Source: Gnetum montanum (lineage: Eukaryota > Streptophyta > Gnetopsida > Gnetales > Gnetaceae). From it: DNA of 64,000 nucleotides. The position numbers and the translations under genes are program-made. The notes beneath the pieces are model-generated. The model worked only from the letters and a program-made list of their open reading frames with translations, was not told the DNA's origin and made no database searches. Below, in pieces: positions 11,768-23,049 of this stretch. Numbering within the stretch: position 1 is the stretch's first letter; each line of letters opens with the position of its first letter. The stretch spans positions 915,946-979,945 of the forward strand of contig MNCI01012713.1 in assembly GCA_015680685.1 (NCBI GenBank), given 5' to 3'.

Positions 11768-11957
11768 AAATGTCCATACGTTGTTATGGACATTAATTGC
11801 AACACATCTTGGTTGGCTCTATGCTGACACATCCGAGGAACTACCGCAAAGCTTAATCCTGATGGGATGGGTGTTGTGGAGGAACATGCTATGAAGGCTA
11901 AGGCCTTAAAAGACTTCCAACACACGCTGTTGCATTTGTGGACACTAAGAGACACAA
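11768..11957 (+). pseudogene. LINE A J-like (DnaJ-like) module
   Basis: Reads KCPYVVMDINCNTSWLAL, then HIRGTTAKLNPDG (NPD at 11855-11863 in place of HPD) and KAKALKDFQ. A TGA follows LALC. The frame differs from the coiled coil, so a shift separates them in this copy. In the plus-strand copy near 37.7 kb the two parts are in one frame. Assignment rests on comparison of all copies. Confidence 0.6.
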
Positions 11958-12256
11958 GACAATTCTAGAAGCCAACCATGCCCAAGAATGCACAACTTGT
12001 CATTGTGTCAGGCTTTCTAGACATCTCTAGGCTATTGGTCTTTGAAGTTAATTGGGTGAAGATTCTTTGTTTTATTTGGGTTTGGATTTGGTCCTTGGGT
12101 CTTAGTTTTTGTGAGAGCTTTCTCCTGCACAAATGGGGTTTTTGCCATTGAATCAAGATTGAGTTGGACTTGGACTAAGAGGGTTTTCCTATTTGCTTGA
12201 TTTTTGTTTCATTGTATATATCATGATTTTATTAATATATATTCCAAATGTCTTTT

Positions 12257-12257
<1 letters not shown>

Positions 12258-12293
<36 letters not shown>
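12258..12293 (+). repeat. Poly(A) tail of LINE A
   Basis: About 36 uninterrupted A after tgtcttttc. The same TTTTC/TTTCTC terminus before the A run occurs at other LINE 3' ends in the window. Confidence 0.95.
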
Positions 12294-12294
<1 letters not shown>

Positions 12295-12295
12295 N

Positions 12296-13125
12296 GATAA
12301 GTTCTTAGATTGGACAAAGAAATGTTTGATGACCTTGGTGGCTTGTTGCCAAATTGGCTAAAGTTTGGTTCTATGGGCTCAGTTGTTGGAGGTGATGGGG
12401 ATGGAAGTGGGGAGGAAAACTACAGTGTCCTCTAAACTTTTGATGGTTGACAAGATGACTTCCCCTTCAACAGGGACTCCCAAGTAATCTGCAGCAACAT
12501 CCTTGGCAGGGTGATTTGGGTGTCCCTAAAGAATGTTCAATTCCTCCATTAATGGGAAAAGAACCGAGTAGCTTGGAACTTCTTTTCCCCTACTGCTAGG
12601 GAAGTAGGACATCCCAATTGATTGCTGAAAGAATTCCTTCCAACTTGTTATCTTGTTGAAGCAGCTACAAGTTTGGTTTAAAAGATGGGGTTATTCTCAT
12701 GGTTGATGGTAACTCCTTTCAAAGTTGCAGAGTGGTAGAGAAAATGGTATGCGAAATTGGTATTAGAGCGACAAAGAAAATAGTCTCATGCTTTCTAGAT
12801 AACCCAAGCGATGATTCATTAATAGTGTCATTGCGAAGGTTGTAAATAGTAGGGGCACTGCTACAAGACTAGATCTCTTGGTTAAATGAGCAAGAGAAAA
12901 TAAGGTGGTCGGTAGTCTTTGGAGTCTTTTCTTGATAAAGAACACAAGATTGATCCATGAGCATTCCCTGCTGATGTAGATGATTTAGTAGGGATGGTGC
13001 CCTTGCCTAGTAGCCAACCAAACATTTTAAACTTTTCCAAGATCTTACCCTACCACATGATGTTCCATCCTTGAGCACGATTGTATGTTGCAAGTAAAAG
13101 TTGCTTGGTATTACATGGACTAAAG
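12296..13125 (-). pseudogene. Old LINE continued: ORF3-type domain and zf-RVT
   Basis: On the minus strand, 13100-12760 gives the zf-RVT (GTIPTKS or LHQQGMLMDQSCVLYQ, then KTPKTTDHLIFSCSF). The piece 12540-12296 gives VAADYLGVPVEGEVILSTIK and KVIKHFFVQSKNL. The first 11 bases on the left are the right copy of the LINE A target duplication, and the right end abuts the copia target duplication. Confidence 0.75.
13121..13125. repeat. Copia target-site duplication (taaag), left
   Basis: taaag here and at 18013-18017 flank the two LTRs exactly. Confidence 0.93.
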
Positions 13126-13357
13126 TGAACAAAGAGATGAAATGAAATAGTTATCTTTATGGAAGTTTATGAAAGATTGCATACAAGGATTTATAGACCA
13201 GCCTTATTTCGTATTTCAGGAAACAAACTAAAAAAGAAAACCAATCTCCTAGAAATCAGAAACGATAAAAACGGAAGCTATAAATCAGGGAAAACAAACT
13301 CTACAAAAAACTACAATTAATCCCACAAAATCAGGAATTTACTTAGTCTTTCCAACA
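13126..13357 (-). repeat. Copia 3' LTR
   Basis: On the minus strand it begins TGTTGGAAAG directly after the polypurine tract and ends CTTTGTTCA. Same length as the 5' LTR. Confidence 0.95.
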
Positions 13358-13364
13358 CTCCCCC

Positions 13365-14030
13365 TCAAGTTGGAGAATAGATATATATCATTCCTAGCTT
13401 GCAAAGTAAAGACTCAAAACCTGGTTTTGATAATGCTTTGGTGAGGATATCAGCCTCTTGATCCTTGGTAGGAATGTAAGCTAGGCTGATTGCTCCTGAG
13501 TCAATCTCATGCTTGATAAAGCTTCTATCTATTCTAACATGCTTCATTCGATCATGTTGAATTGGGTTGTGGACAATGATTATTGCTGATTTACTATCAC
13601 TGTAGAGCTTCATAGGACCTGAGAATGAAATTTTTAGATCCTTTAGAAGTCTCTCAATCTAAATAAGCTCACACTCTCCTTGAGCAATTGCTTGGTACTC
13701 TGCTTCAGCGTTGCTCCTTGCTACAACTAATTATTTCTTACTCCTCCATATCACAAGATTTTCCCATAATTTCACACTATCTAGTTGTGGATTTGCTATC
13801 TTCCATTGATTTGGCCCAATCTACATTAGCAAAGCCTTCCACCTCTTGAGATTCACCTTTCTTGAACAAGAGTCCCTTGCCAGAGATCCCTTTAGATATC
13901 TTAGTACATGATTGGCTGCCTCTAGATGTCGATTTGTAGGTGAATGCATAACTTGACTAATCACACTCACACTGTAGGCAATGTTAGGTCTAGTAAGTGA
14001 TAGGTAGATCAGTTTTCCTACCAGATGTTG
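13365..14030 (-). pseudogene. Copia RNase H region
   Basis: Minus strand reads LIYLSLTRPNIAY, ANHVLRYLKG, SNAEAEYQAIAQGECEL and MKLYSDSKSAI, then HVRIDRSFIKHEID and ADILTKAL. These are the copia RNase H landmarks. A few stops interrupt the middle part; the last 83 codons are open. Confidence 0.9.
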
Positions 14031-14033
14031 ATA

Positions 14034-15167
14034 CTACTCATGGTCAACTGGGGAATTATTATTTGTAGCCTTTTGTTTCCAATTCCTTTCCAATGGTGTT
14101 CTAGCCGGTTTACACCCTATTTTTCCTGTCTCCTTAAGCAAATCAAGAACATACTTTCTTTGGGTAACAAAGATTCCTTGTTTGCTTCTAGCAATCTCCA
14201 TACCAAGAAAATACCTGAGGATCCCAAGGTTCTTGACTTGAAATTCGTTCTTTAGTTTAGTCTTCAACTCTAAAATCTCTAAGTGGTCATCACCGGTAAT
14301 CATGATATCATCCACATACACAATGAGAATGGACTTCTTCCCACTCAATGATTGCTTAGTGAAGATTGTATGATTGGCCTGCCCTTGGGTGTATCCAAAA
14401 CTCTGCAATGCTAAGCTAAATCTTGTGAACCAAGCTCTAAGAGACTGTTTCAAACCATACAAAGACTTCTCAAGCTTGCACACTTTGTTGCTTCCCATCT
14501 CAAATCCTTGTGGCATCTTCATAAACACTTCCTCCTCCAAATTTCCATTCAAAAAAGCATTCTTTACATTCATTTGGTAAAGATCCCATTCAAGATTTAT
14601 AGCAAGTGACAACAATACCTTGATTGAGTTCATCTTGGCAACAGGGGCAAATGTTTCTTCATAGTCAATACCATAAGTCTGGGTGTATCCTTGAGCAACC
14701 AAGTGAGCTTTATACCTCTCTATCTCCCCATTAGGCCTAAACTTCATTGTGAATATCCACTTGCAACCAACAACTTTCTTCCCACTAGGAAGATCAACTA
14801 CCTTCCACGTTCCATTCTCTTGAAGTGCTCTTATCTCTTCTTCAACAGCTGCTCTGCATTTTGGATTCTGAAGGGCTCTTTGAATATCATTTGGAATCTC
14901 CACACTGTTGAGGCTAGTAACAAATGCCTTGTAATGATGAGATAGATTTGAGTAGGTTAGCTGCCGAGAGATGGGATGTTGGGTACAAGTTCGAACACCT
15001 TTCCTGAGAGCAATAGGAAGATCCAAATTGTCAGATAACACCATACCTTCTTCCATGGTTTCAGGATCCTTCCTTGGTTCAAAAAGTTGCACAGCATGGG
15101 GAGTCTCTAGTCTCCTTGAATAAACCATAATTGGTTTGGAGATGCGTGATTCTCCCCCTTGATTCAA
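14034..15167 (-). CDS. Copia reverse transcriptase
   Basis: An open 377-codon stretch. Landmarks: WKVVDLPSGKKVVGCKW, FAPVAKMNSIKVLLSLA, MNVKNAFLNGNLEEEVFM, LEKSLYGLKQSLRAWF and the catalytic YVDDIMITG, then LGMEIARSKQGIFV. A few key positions have drifted (for example MNVKNAF where MDVKNAF is normal), consistent with decay after insertion. Confidence 0.95.
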   Translation of the reverse strand: MNQGGESRISKPIMVYSRRLETPHAVQLFEPRKDPETMEEGMVLSDNLDLPIALRKGVRTCTQHPISRQLTYSNLSHHYKAFVTSLNSVEIPNDIQRALQNPKCRAAVEEEIRALQENGTWKVVDLPSGKKVVGCKWIFTMKFRPNGEIERYKAHLVAQGYTQTYGIDYEETFAPVAKMNSIKVLLSLAINLEWDLYQMNVKNAFLNGNLEEEVFMKMPQGFEMGSNKVCKLEKSLYGLKQSLRAWFTRFSLALQSFGYTQGQANHTIFTKQSLSGKKSILIVYVDDIMITGDDHLEILELKTKLKNEFQVKNLGILRYFLGMEIARSKQGIFVTQRKYVLDLLKETGKIGCKPARTPLERNWKQKATNNNSPVDHE

Positions 15168-15179
15168 TTCGTGATTATA

Positions 15180-16371
15180 CTAATTTGAAGGGATTTGTTC
15201 GGTATGAGGATTGTCCAGTTTGGTTGGAGGTGGAGACTTGAATGAAGAATGAGACTTAGATGGAATAGATATAGGAAGTGAGATAGAGGGATCCCAATGA
15301 TCATCTTCACTAATCATCTCCCCCTGAAGAGAACTATTGGGATAAAACATTTGATCTTCCAAATAAGTTACATCATAAGAGACAAAATTTTCTAGAGGGG
15401 GGAGGGGGGGAGGGGTGAAAGCATATGTATCCCTTTTCAGATGGAGAGTAGCCAGTAAAGACACACTTAAAGGATTTGGGATCAAGTTTACTCTTTTGTG
15501 GGGGATGATTATAGACATATGCAATGCAACCAATCACTCTAGGAGAAAGAGAGTTAAGAATATGGACATGATGATAGGTATCAAGTAGACAATTGACAGG
15601 AGTTTGAAGATTTAGAGTTTTGGATGGCATTCTATTTATAAGATAGGCTGCAGTTAACACTGCTTCTCCCCAAAAAGAGTTTGGAACATGACTAGTGAAC
15701 ATAAGATCTCGGGCTACCTCTAGTAAATGTCTATTTTTCCTCTCTACCACTCCATTCTATTGAGGGGTGTATGTACAATCACTCTGATGAAACACTCCAT
15801 TATCATTTAGGTATTGTGTCAGGTCATTTGTGAAATACTCTTTGCCATTGTCAGTTCTTAGAATTTGGATATTGGTTTGGAAGACATTTGAGATATGTTT
15901 GTGAAATTGTTTAACAATGGATTCGGTTTCTGATTTTTCTCTCATGAGATAAACCCAACACACCTTTGTATGATCATCAATAAATGTGATAAACCACTTA
16001 GAGCCTGTGAGAGTGCAGTGATGAGTGGGACCCCCTATGTCACTATGTATAAGATGAAATGGCTTTGACACTTGATATGTATGAGAAGGATAATTTTTTC
16101 TAGTTTGTATTGCACCAATACAATGTTCACACTAGAAATCTGAAGGATTTTTATTGATAAACAAAGTTGGATACAAAGATTTGAGATAAACAAAACTAGG
16201 GTGACCAAGGCGTTTGTGCCAAAGTATTATTTCTGAACTAGACGAGGTTGAAAGGGAGACGTTTTCATGAGATTGAATTTTTGAAGAAAAACCAGCACCA
16301 TTGAGAATGTAGAGACCATGCTTCTCCTCAGCATTGCCTATCATCCTCCTTGAAGATAGGTCCTGGAACAC
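15180..16371 (-). pseudogene. Copia integrase
   Basis: Minus strand: pre-integrase LWHKRLGHPS near 16220. The catalytic core has HSDIGG (first Asp), LRTDNGKEY (second Asp) and NGVVERKNR (Glu) after a stop at YTPQ-stop. PNSFWGEAVLTAAYLINRMP and FTGYSPSEKGY follow. The TAG in PQQNG is the main lesion. Confidence 0.92.
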
Positions 16372-16379
16372 AGAGAGAA

Positions 16380-16625
16380 GGGAAAAATGTTATTGCACAA
16401 TTTTGATCTTTTGACAATTTGTTGATAGAGAGGAGGTTATACTTTAACTCCGGAACATAGTAAATAGATTTTAAATTCATCCCAAAAATATCAATTGACC
16501 CACAACCTACTACTCTTGACATAGGACCATAAGCTACAGTGATCTTAATGTCGTCATGACACTCCTTTCATTCCAAGAATAAACTTTTGTTTCCAGACAT
16601 GTGATCTGAAGCACCCATGTCAACA
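16380..16625 (-). pseudogene. Copia protease region
   Basis: DMGASDHMSG at about 16620-16590 corresponds to the copia protease active site DSGASxHM, with the Ser replaced by Met. VAYGPMSRVVGCG and YYVPELKYNLLSINKL follow, as expected upstream of integrase. Confidence 0.85.
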
Positions 16626-16627
16626 AT

Positions 16628-17759
16628 CTAGTTATCATTTACATGGCAATGTGTAAAATATGAAGTACTTAGATTACCTCTATGTGCAACTGAGGCTATA
16701 GGAGTCTGTGATGACGTGTCGGCCTCCTTGAGTAGGTTGGGATTGCTCAGTATTGATTGTAACACTTTAATTTGTTCAGTAGTGAGATTGAGATCACCAG
16801 ACTTATCATTCTCTGCAATAGTCTTGACAACAAGGGCTTTGTTTGGCTCCCGGTGGTTCCATGGCTTGTAATTTGGTGGGCATCCATGGATTTTGAAGTA
16901 GGTATCCTGTGTATGATTCATCTTGTGGCAGTGATCACACCACAGCTTCTCCTTCCCGGATCTTTGACTCCTTTGTTTTTGCTTGCTTTGGTGTGTGATG
17001 AGGGCTGATCCTACCAAAGGAGCATCTATTCCGGTTGGAAGCATAACCTTCTTCCTGCTTTCCTGTCTTCTTACTCCGGCGAAAGCCTCATGGATGGTGG
17101 GAAAAGGCTTTGTGCTCAACACTCTGCCCCTATACCTCGTCCAACTCTTTATTCAGCCCTTGTAAAAAATCGAAGATCCGCTTCTTTTGAATCATCCAAG
17201 CAAACTTGACTCCATCTTTAGGACTCTTCCACTGCATTTCATAAAATAAATCCATCTCCTGCCATAAATCAATCAAAGAATTAAAATAATTAGTTATTGA
17301 TTTGTCTCCTTGTCGCATCTCACGAAGCTTCGAGCGTATTTCAAAACACTGTGACGTGTTTTCGAGATCCGAGTAGATTTCTTGAACTGCTGTCCATGTG
17401 TCTCTAGCAGTTTTGTAGAATAGATATGTCCTTACAATTCGTGGCTCCATTGAATTAATTAACCAAGCCATCACTATGGAATTTTCGGCATCCCAAGTAT
17501 GATAGGCAGGGTCAGTAGATTCAGGAGGCGAAATTGTACCAATGACATATTTGGACTTTCCTTTGCCTTTGAGGACAATAAAAACGGACTGAAATCATTC
17601 TTGGAAGTTGTTTCCATTGAGTTTGTGCTGGGTTATTTGAAGAGAATGATTTTCAAAGGGCTGAGAAGAAGAAGATAAAGGGATTTCGGATAGTTGTTGC
17701 CGGTGTGCTTTCAAGTGTGCTGGGTGAAGAGGATTTCGAAGAAGATTTTTTTTTGGCCA
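16628..17759 (-). pseudogene. Copia gag
   Basis: From the primer-site side: KLNGNNFQE-stop-FQSVFIVLKG, then MAWLINSMEPRIVRTY, WTAVQEIYSDLEN, RQGDKSITNYFNSL and LQGLNKELDEV. The zinc knuckle CDHCHKMNHTQDTY has lost its last Cys to Tyr. Stops occur at a Trp position early on and after DEV. Confidence 0.88.
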
Positions 17760-17780
17760 TTTAACTTGGCTCTGATACCA

Positions 17781-18012
17781 TGAACAAAGAGATGAAATGA
17801 AATAGTTCCCTTTATTGAAGTTTATGAAAGATTGCACACAAGGATTTATAGACCAGCCTTATTTCGTATTTCAGGAAACAAACTAAAAAAGAAAACCAAT
17901 CTCCCAGAAATGAGAAATGATAAAAATGGAAGCTATAAATCAGGGAAAACAAACTTCACAAAAAACTGCAATTAATCCCACAAAATCAGGAATTTACTCA
18001 ATCTTTCCAACA
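17781..18012 (-). repeat. Copia 5' LTR
   Basis: TG...CA, 232 bp, adjoining the tRNA primer site at its left end and taaag at its right. Confidence 0.95.
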
Positions 18013-18112
18013 TAAAGCTATAAGGAGGCTATCATTTCATGATGATGGCTTAAGCTCTTCCAGAGGGCCAAGTACCTAGACTGATAACTCCATTTGCAAT
18101 ATTTGTTCATTA

Positions 18113-19175
18113 TCTTTATTTTGAGAAAACATTGGGCAGATTATATTACAAAGAAAAAATTTTTACAGAAAAGAGGCAAGGGATCAGAAACCCTTAAACC
18201 AAAAAGAGACAAAATCCAGGTGGAGAGATCCCCAAATACATCCTGCAACAGAAAAGGAAAGCAACGAACCTATCACATAAACCACAGAAATGGGCCTATG
18301 ATGGGTGACCATTTCGTTCATACCTAAAAATCATGAAACCATGAAACCTAAGACAAAAGCTATAATAGAAACGATAAAAACGAGACATCATACTGAAATA
18401 TGAAGTATCTTGTAGGAGCAATGTGACATTTCCTACCTGTGTACCATATCAATAATATCTTTATCAGCTTCTGAATAGAGGATCTCAATGACCTGCTAAA
18501 AGAGCTTATATTGCTCCTCCATCTGATCCTGAGTCTTCTTCTCCAGATGTTTTGCCTTCTCCAGAGGTTTGTCTAATGAACTTATGTAAATTCTCTCATG
18601 ACGTGTGGCTGCTGATGCCCATCACAACATAGTGACACTTGCCTGCTTGGAACCATGATCTAGCATTAGATTCAAGGGTTTTGGTTTGTCATGCCCTCAC
18701 TGCTTCCTCATCCAGATTATCTTTGATGCGTTGCATGGGCTCCTCTTTCTCTTTGGTCCTCTGCTCTTTTGCCTCCCTTCTGAGATCCTATCTGATCTGC
18801 TTCCAAAGCTGATCTTCAAGTTTGCTTCTGAAGGCTGCCTTTGCTCCTCCCATTCTTGCTCTCGTCTCTTCTGCTTTTCCTTGTGAAACTACTCTCCAAT
18901 GATCCTCCTATTATGCTCCTCCTCAGAGGCAAATTTCGATTTGTTCAGTGGCTTGGAACAGATCTAAGGCATACTTTTCCTCTATTTCCCTTCTCATCTT
19001 AGCCTCCATTTCCTTTAGCCGTTGTTGTGAGATTTCATTCATTTCTTCCTCTAGCTGCCATTGCATCCTTGTCTTGGGTGCCAACTGGACAGAAGAGCAA
19101 GACCCACGCTCCAGCACAAGACTAGCTTTAGGCAAAAGGTACTCCTCCTGCACAACCGTCCAACCATTTGAAAGT
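18113..19175 (-). mobile_element. LINE D, 5'-truncated 3' fragment with coiled coil and J-like module
   Basis: The minus strand ends TTTTCTCAAAATAAAG, the family's 3' terminus. Upstream is a coiled coil (MQWQLEEEMNEISQQRLKEM, then RREIEEKYALDLFQ) at 19153-18700, then CHYVVMGISSHTS near 18620 and in another frame EEQYKLF-stop-QVIEILYSEADKDIID. The HPD position is not recognisable here. No endonuclease or polymerase is present, as in typical 5' truncation of a LINE. The right boundary is approximate. Confidence 0.7.
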
Positions 19176-19324
19176 GTATAGAATTCAACAATGTTTTATA
19201 AATGTAGTGTTTGCATTAAAACAATAGAGTAAATCTAGGTTTTTAAAATTATTTTGTCAAAGGGTGTTCTTGCTCAATGGTAACACTTTCACTTATCAAA
19301 CAATCGGTTACAAGTGTCAACTCA

Positions 19325-21756
19325 TGTAATACCCTGCCCTATGACACCTGGCTAGGATGAAGTGATGCCTAGGATCACTATTAATAACACAATGGAAGCA
19401 TGCCAAACTAGAAATCAATGGTGCATAAAATACATTAAGAATAAACTGCTTGATATGTAGATATATCTCACATAATTAAACTATACAAAAATCTATGCTA
19501 AACCAAAGTCCAGGCATACACATCAATGCTAAACCAAAGTCCAGGCATACACATCAATTTATAAAACTGGATGTCGTTACATAATCCATAAATCTGTATT
19601 GCTTTCATCAAATACAAACATAAACATCATATACATGAGAGTATAGTGAGGGTCATGTAAATATGAACTGTCCACAAAAAACTGTATATGGAGATATACA
19701 TCAACCAATCCCTGTATATATCCCTCTCCTTGGCTCTCTCTCAATGCTCTCTTGCACTTTTGCAGCCTCCACATGTAATTAAGTAAAGTTAGTATAAAAT
19801 TGAGTGGGAAGCCTTTACACTTTCCTTGCTAGATGGTTAACAAGTGTTGCACTGGAGGAGAGGAATGGCGTACAGGGCAACCTACATCAATTATCAGTCT
19901 TGCACATGCTCTAAGCACTATACACACTTACAATATCACACAAAGTACTGGCATAATCCCTACTAGAGTGAATAGATAGCTATCACATAGACACAAATAT
20001 AATCATTGTCAAACATATTCAATAATATATCCATTACACTACACCACATGCATTTTCACTATTGTGCCCATGCATTTGTATCCACATCATTCCATCAAGC
20101 ATCACATAGACCACACATTTATAACTATCTCTAGAGTGCCTCATCACCAACCGGTCCACACCCTTATGCTAACACTACCCGTCAATGATTGCTACCAGCC
20201 TTGTTGTGAAGACATGTACCAATCCCGACTAGCTTAAGCCATCACATGTCACAAGCACAACATATTTGAAGCAAACATAACATAACCATGTATATCCACA
20301 CCTAATAGTGACACCCACTCTTTGAAGACAATACCACATGACATAACAAAATTTGATGCCATAAGTATACTTCTCAGACTACATATAATTTATTGTAATC
20401 TCCAAACTGATAGATACCAAAAGAGAAAACAAATTCCATAATTAGAAAGCACATTAGAAGATGATCCCAATGACACCAATTTCACCTCAATCAGACTCCT
20501 AGAGACAAAGTTTTGTGCATTTAAAATTTATCAGTAAAATAATAAACAATAATTTTTAATTACTGTAAGACCTAACTGGATTTTCCTAGAAGTATCTAAA
20601 CTGAAACCATACGTAGAATACATAATATTGGTACCACACTAACCATTACAACATCATCACAACCAATTTCCATAAGTCTCAAAGCAACCAATTCATTACA
20701 AACCATACCATGCGTAACCCATAAAACATAATCACAAACTTGGTGATCCATAAAAATTATACATCCAAACTCAATCTTTAACCTATTTGCCTCACATGCC
20801 CACATCACATGATTATCCACACACTAATCTAGCACAAAAATATAAGGAGAAGGTAAAGACAACCCACCAATTAAAATTGTTGAAGTAGAAAGTATGAAAT
20901 AAGCATAAAACCTGCAGAAAATTGGCAAGATGTGATTTTGCTCCAAATAACTTCCGTGCCCACGAAGATACAAGTGCAACAAACCCAAACCCAGGTTTAG
21001 AACAAAGCAAAATCCATAACTGAGGCCAAAATTCACAAGACATGTGAAAATGAAAGAAATGAGCTCATAATTGATTTCTGTTAGCGGCAAAACAGAAAAC
21101 CCGCAGGGAACAAAAAGAGGTGGTGGGAATAAAAAAACAAAATGCGGTGGAGTTATTTTTATGCATATGCATAATGCATAAAAGTTACTTTTATGCTTTG
21201 TCACTTACATGACATAAGCTTTACTTTATTTTTATTTTTCTTAATATCATTTTCTTTAAGTAATATTTTTATAAGTCCATTTTTTTAAAATTTCCATTGC
21301 ACCTAAATATCTAGCATTTCAAATATGCATAACAACCACATTGGGACTCCTAATTAAAATCCATTTCAACGTATGCAATCCATATCAAACACACTACACC
21401 TCCACATGCTAAAATCACATCCACGCATCACACAACATAATGCTAGAGTTCAAATGCATACATATTGAAATCACACATAAAGCATAAACACATACCGAAT
21501 AGTTGCTCTTGTACCTCAATCTAACATCCCTGCCAGCCACATCACCTATCTAACATATTGCACAAGACTAATGTACATAATCATGTTAGTTAAGCATGTA
21601 AAGACATCATAAGCATATCCTAAGAGCCAAAGTATTATAACAGATACAACGCAATCATAACAAACTAATATGTCTCCAATAACCCACCAAGACCACACAC
21701 AATATATAAGTCATAATCGTAATGCAATACCCAATGTCTATGGAAGGGTTGTAACA
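19325..21756. mobile_element. Solo LTR 1, 2432 bp, TSD actca
   Basis: Begins TGTAATACCCTG and ends GGGTTGTAACA, flanked on both sides by actca (19320-19324 and 21757-21761). It is homologous along its length to the element at 54505-57161, including a shared block around gactagcttaagcca (20227 and 55630). No internal retrotransposon sequence lies beside it, so it is a solo LTR, most likely of Ty3/gypsy type from the termini. It contains a perfect 29-base tandem repeat near 19499-19557. Orientation is not determined. Confidence 0.92.
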
Positions 21757-22616
21757 ACTCACTTAGCCAATTAAAATTGTCAGGGCCCACCATAATAGCT
21801 GCCATAATCTTGAAGATTCAAGTAACCATTTTTTTTTGTTTTTTTAAAAGAGTCGGAGCATATTAAATGCAAAAGACAAGAAGTATATTTGATAATCTAT
21901 GTTCCAGAATTTTGGAGTCACCGATGAGCAAACTTCAACCCTTAACTGCAAGGACTGCAGAAATAAATATAATCCCTAAAGCAAAGGAAAGATCTACGCA
22001 AATGGTTCACGTTGTTTAAAGCAAGCTCTAGATGTTTTTCTTGATGCTAAAGGTCATTTCTACTATGAAAGCCTTGGAACCCTTGGTAATGTTCATTTCT
22101 ATATCGAAGGTCTCTTTGCTTTTTCTTATTCATAATGCCTGCATTAAAATAGCAGAGTAATGGTGTCAGATCTTAATTCAAAACATACTAGTTACTTTGC
22201 TTTGTTGAAGTCACACTAACTACCGTGCTTAGTACAAAGTAATAACAACGTTTGCTATGAGGGAACACAATGATTTGATCTCTTGGCATATATAAATATC
22301 CTTAAATGATCACTACACTAGTGGATGCCGTTTCAATACCTTCCTAAGTTGCAAATGCCAAGTTGGCTTAAGCAGATTTTCCGTTCATGTTCTCAATGAT
22401 GTCATTGTACTATTAATTCTGATTAATATTAAAAGGGCTTGCCCAGAAGTTAGACAAGTTTCATCTAACATATTCACACGAAAATTACACTTGTCTTGTT
22501 GTCTTCTGTCCTTGAAATGATTTGCCATCTAACATAATGTATTCTGTCATTGTAATATCTTTTTATACATGATTTTTACTATTCTGTGCTAATATTTTTC
22601 GGTTCCCAACATGCAG
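21757..22616. other. Intron sequence before HASTY exon at 22617
   Basis: Mostly unrecognised AT-rich sequence. A T-rich start at 21828-21847 followed by agagtcggagcatatt looks like another LINE 3' tail on the minus strand, but it is short. Confidence 0.35.
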
Positions 22617-22715
22617 CATGAGTTGATTCGTTTGATTGCTACTCAGTCACCTGTGACAGCGGCTTTTGTCATTTCTGAAAGGGTCAAATATACGTTAGAG
22701 CTGTTTTATTTACAT
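22617..22715 (+). CDS. HST: HASTY exon
   Basis: Thirty-three codons, phase 0, starting HELIRLIATQ and containing VISERVKYT, which matches the ELIKLTASHKP...ISERV stretch of HASTY. Acceptor atgcag, donor gtacga. It resumes exactly where the exon ending at 3266 stops, across a 19.35 kb intron. Confidence 0.93.
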
Positions 22716-22844
22716 GTACGACAAGTTTGGTGGTGTTTACTTTATTTCATTGCATAATGCATTTACAATTAGTTTATGTTTTTTATGTTTATTCTGCCAT
22801 TACAGTTTACTAATATTTTAACTGTTGTTTTATTCCCATGATAG

Positions 22845-22977
22845 AATTATCAGGATATAACTATGATAGAAGATACTCATCTTGCATTGGAGACCACAGT
22901 GAGTGGAATTTTTGATGGAGGATTACAGAACAGGAGTGTTTCTGTTCAATATGAAAAGATCCTGGATATTCTTGGAG
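22845..22977 (+). CDS. HST: HASTY exon
   Basis: 133 bases, entering in phase 0 and leaving one base into a codon. Encodes NYQDITMIED through EKILDILG. It corresponds to the HASTY region with LALD...FDG. Acceptor gatag, donor gtattt. Confidence 0.92.
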
Positions 22978-23049
22978 GTATTTTACATTGTACAACATAA
23001 TTGTCATATTCATATTAAAGGACTGCTTTTATCAATAATCTCCTTTCAG

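Larger units (their letters stand above)
5929..12293 (+). mobile_element. LINE A, 6.4 kb, full 3' end with poly(A)
   Basis: Non-LTR retrotransposon with ORF1, endonuclease, reverse transcriptase and zf-RVT, then an ORF3-type domain, coiled coil, J-like module and 3' UTR. It ends TCTTTTC plus 36 A. An 11-bp target duplication flanks it. It sits in the older LINE of the same family on the opposite strand. All reading frames contain several stops, so it is inactive, but the long A tail and intact duplication make it younger than its host. One undetermined base (12295) lies just after the tail. Confidence 0.92.
13126..18012 (-). mobile_element. Ty1/copia LTR retrotransposon, 4887 bp
   Basis: Two 232-bp LTRs (13126-13357 and 17781-18012), each TG...CA, flanked by taaag. 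Next to the right LTR is TGGTATCAGAGCC (minus strand 17780-17768), the initiator-Met tRNA primer site. Next to the left LTR is a purine tract, GAGGGGGAG. Inside are gag, protease, integrase, reverse transcriptase and RNase H in copia order. By hand count the LTRs differ at about 13 of 232 positions. A handful of stops make it inactive. It is inserted in the zf-RVT region of the old LINE. Confidence 0.97.
3780..18110 (-). mobile_element. Old LINE, J-module family, split by nested insertions
   Basis: The minus-strand pieces 18110-18018, 13125-12296 and 5928-about 3780 read as one element. They give in order zf-RVT (KILEKFKMFGWLL, then CVLYQEKTPKTTDHLIFSCSF), the ORF3-type domain (LTED...GEVILSTIK, FFVQS), a Lys/Glu-rich charged stretch, three tandem J-like modules and a T-rich 3' tail. 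It was interrupted by a plus-strand LINE at 5929-12293 and by the copia element at 13126-18012. The ORF3-type domain is itself duplicated, with about 306 bases between equivalent points (5533 and 5839). The 3' boundary near 3780 is approximate. Confidence 0.7.

Noticed and set aside
5608-12520. A 220-bp direct duplication flanking LINE A as a giant target duplication
   Set aside because: The left-hand sequence is a tandem repeat unit of the older host LINE; the true target duplication is the 11-bp gataagttctt.
19325-21756. Frames of 60-126 codons inside the solo LTRs
   Set aside because: They are not conserved in the homologous LTR at 54-57 kb and match no protein family I recognise.
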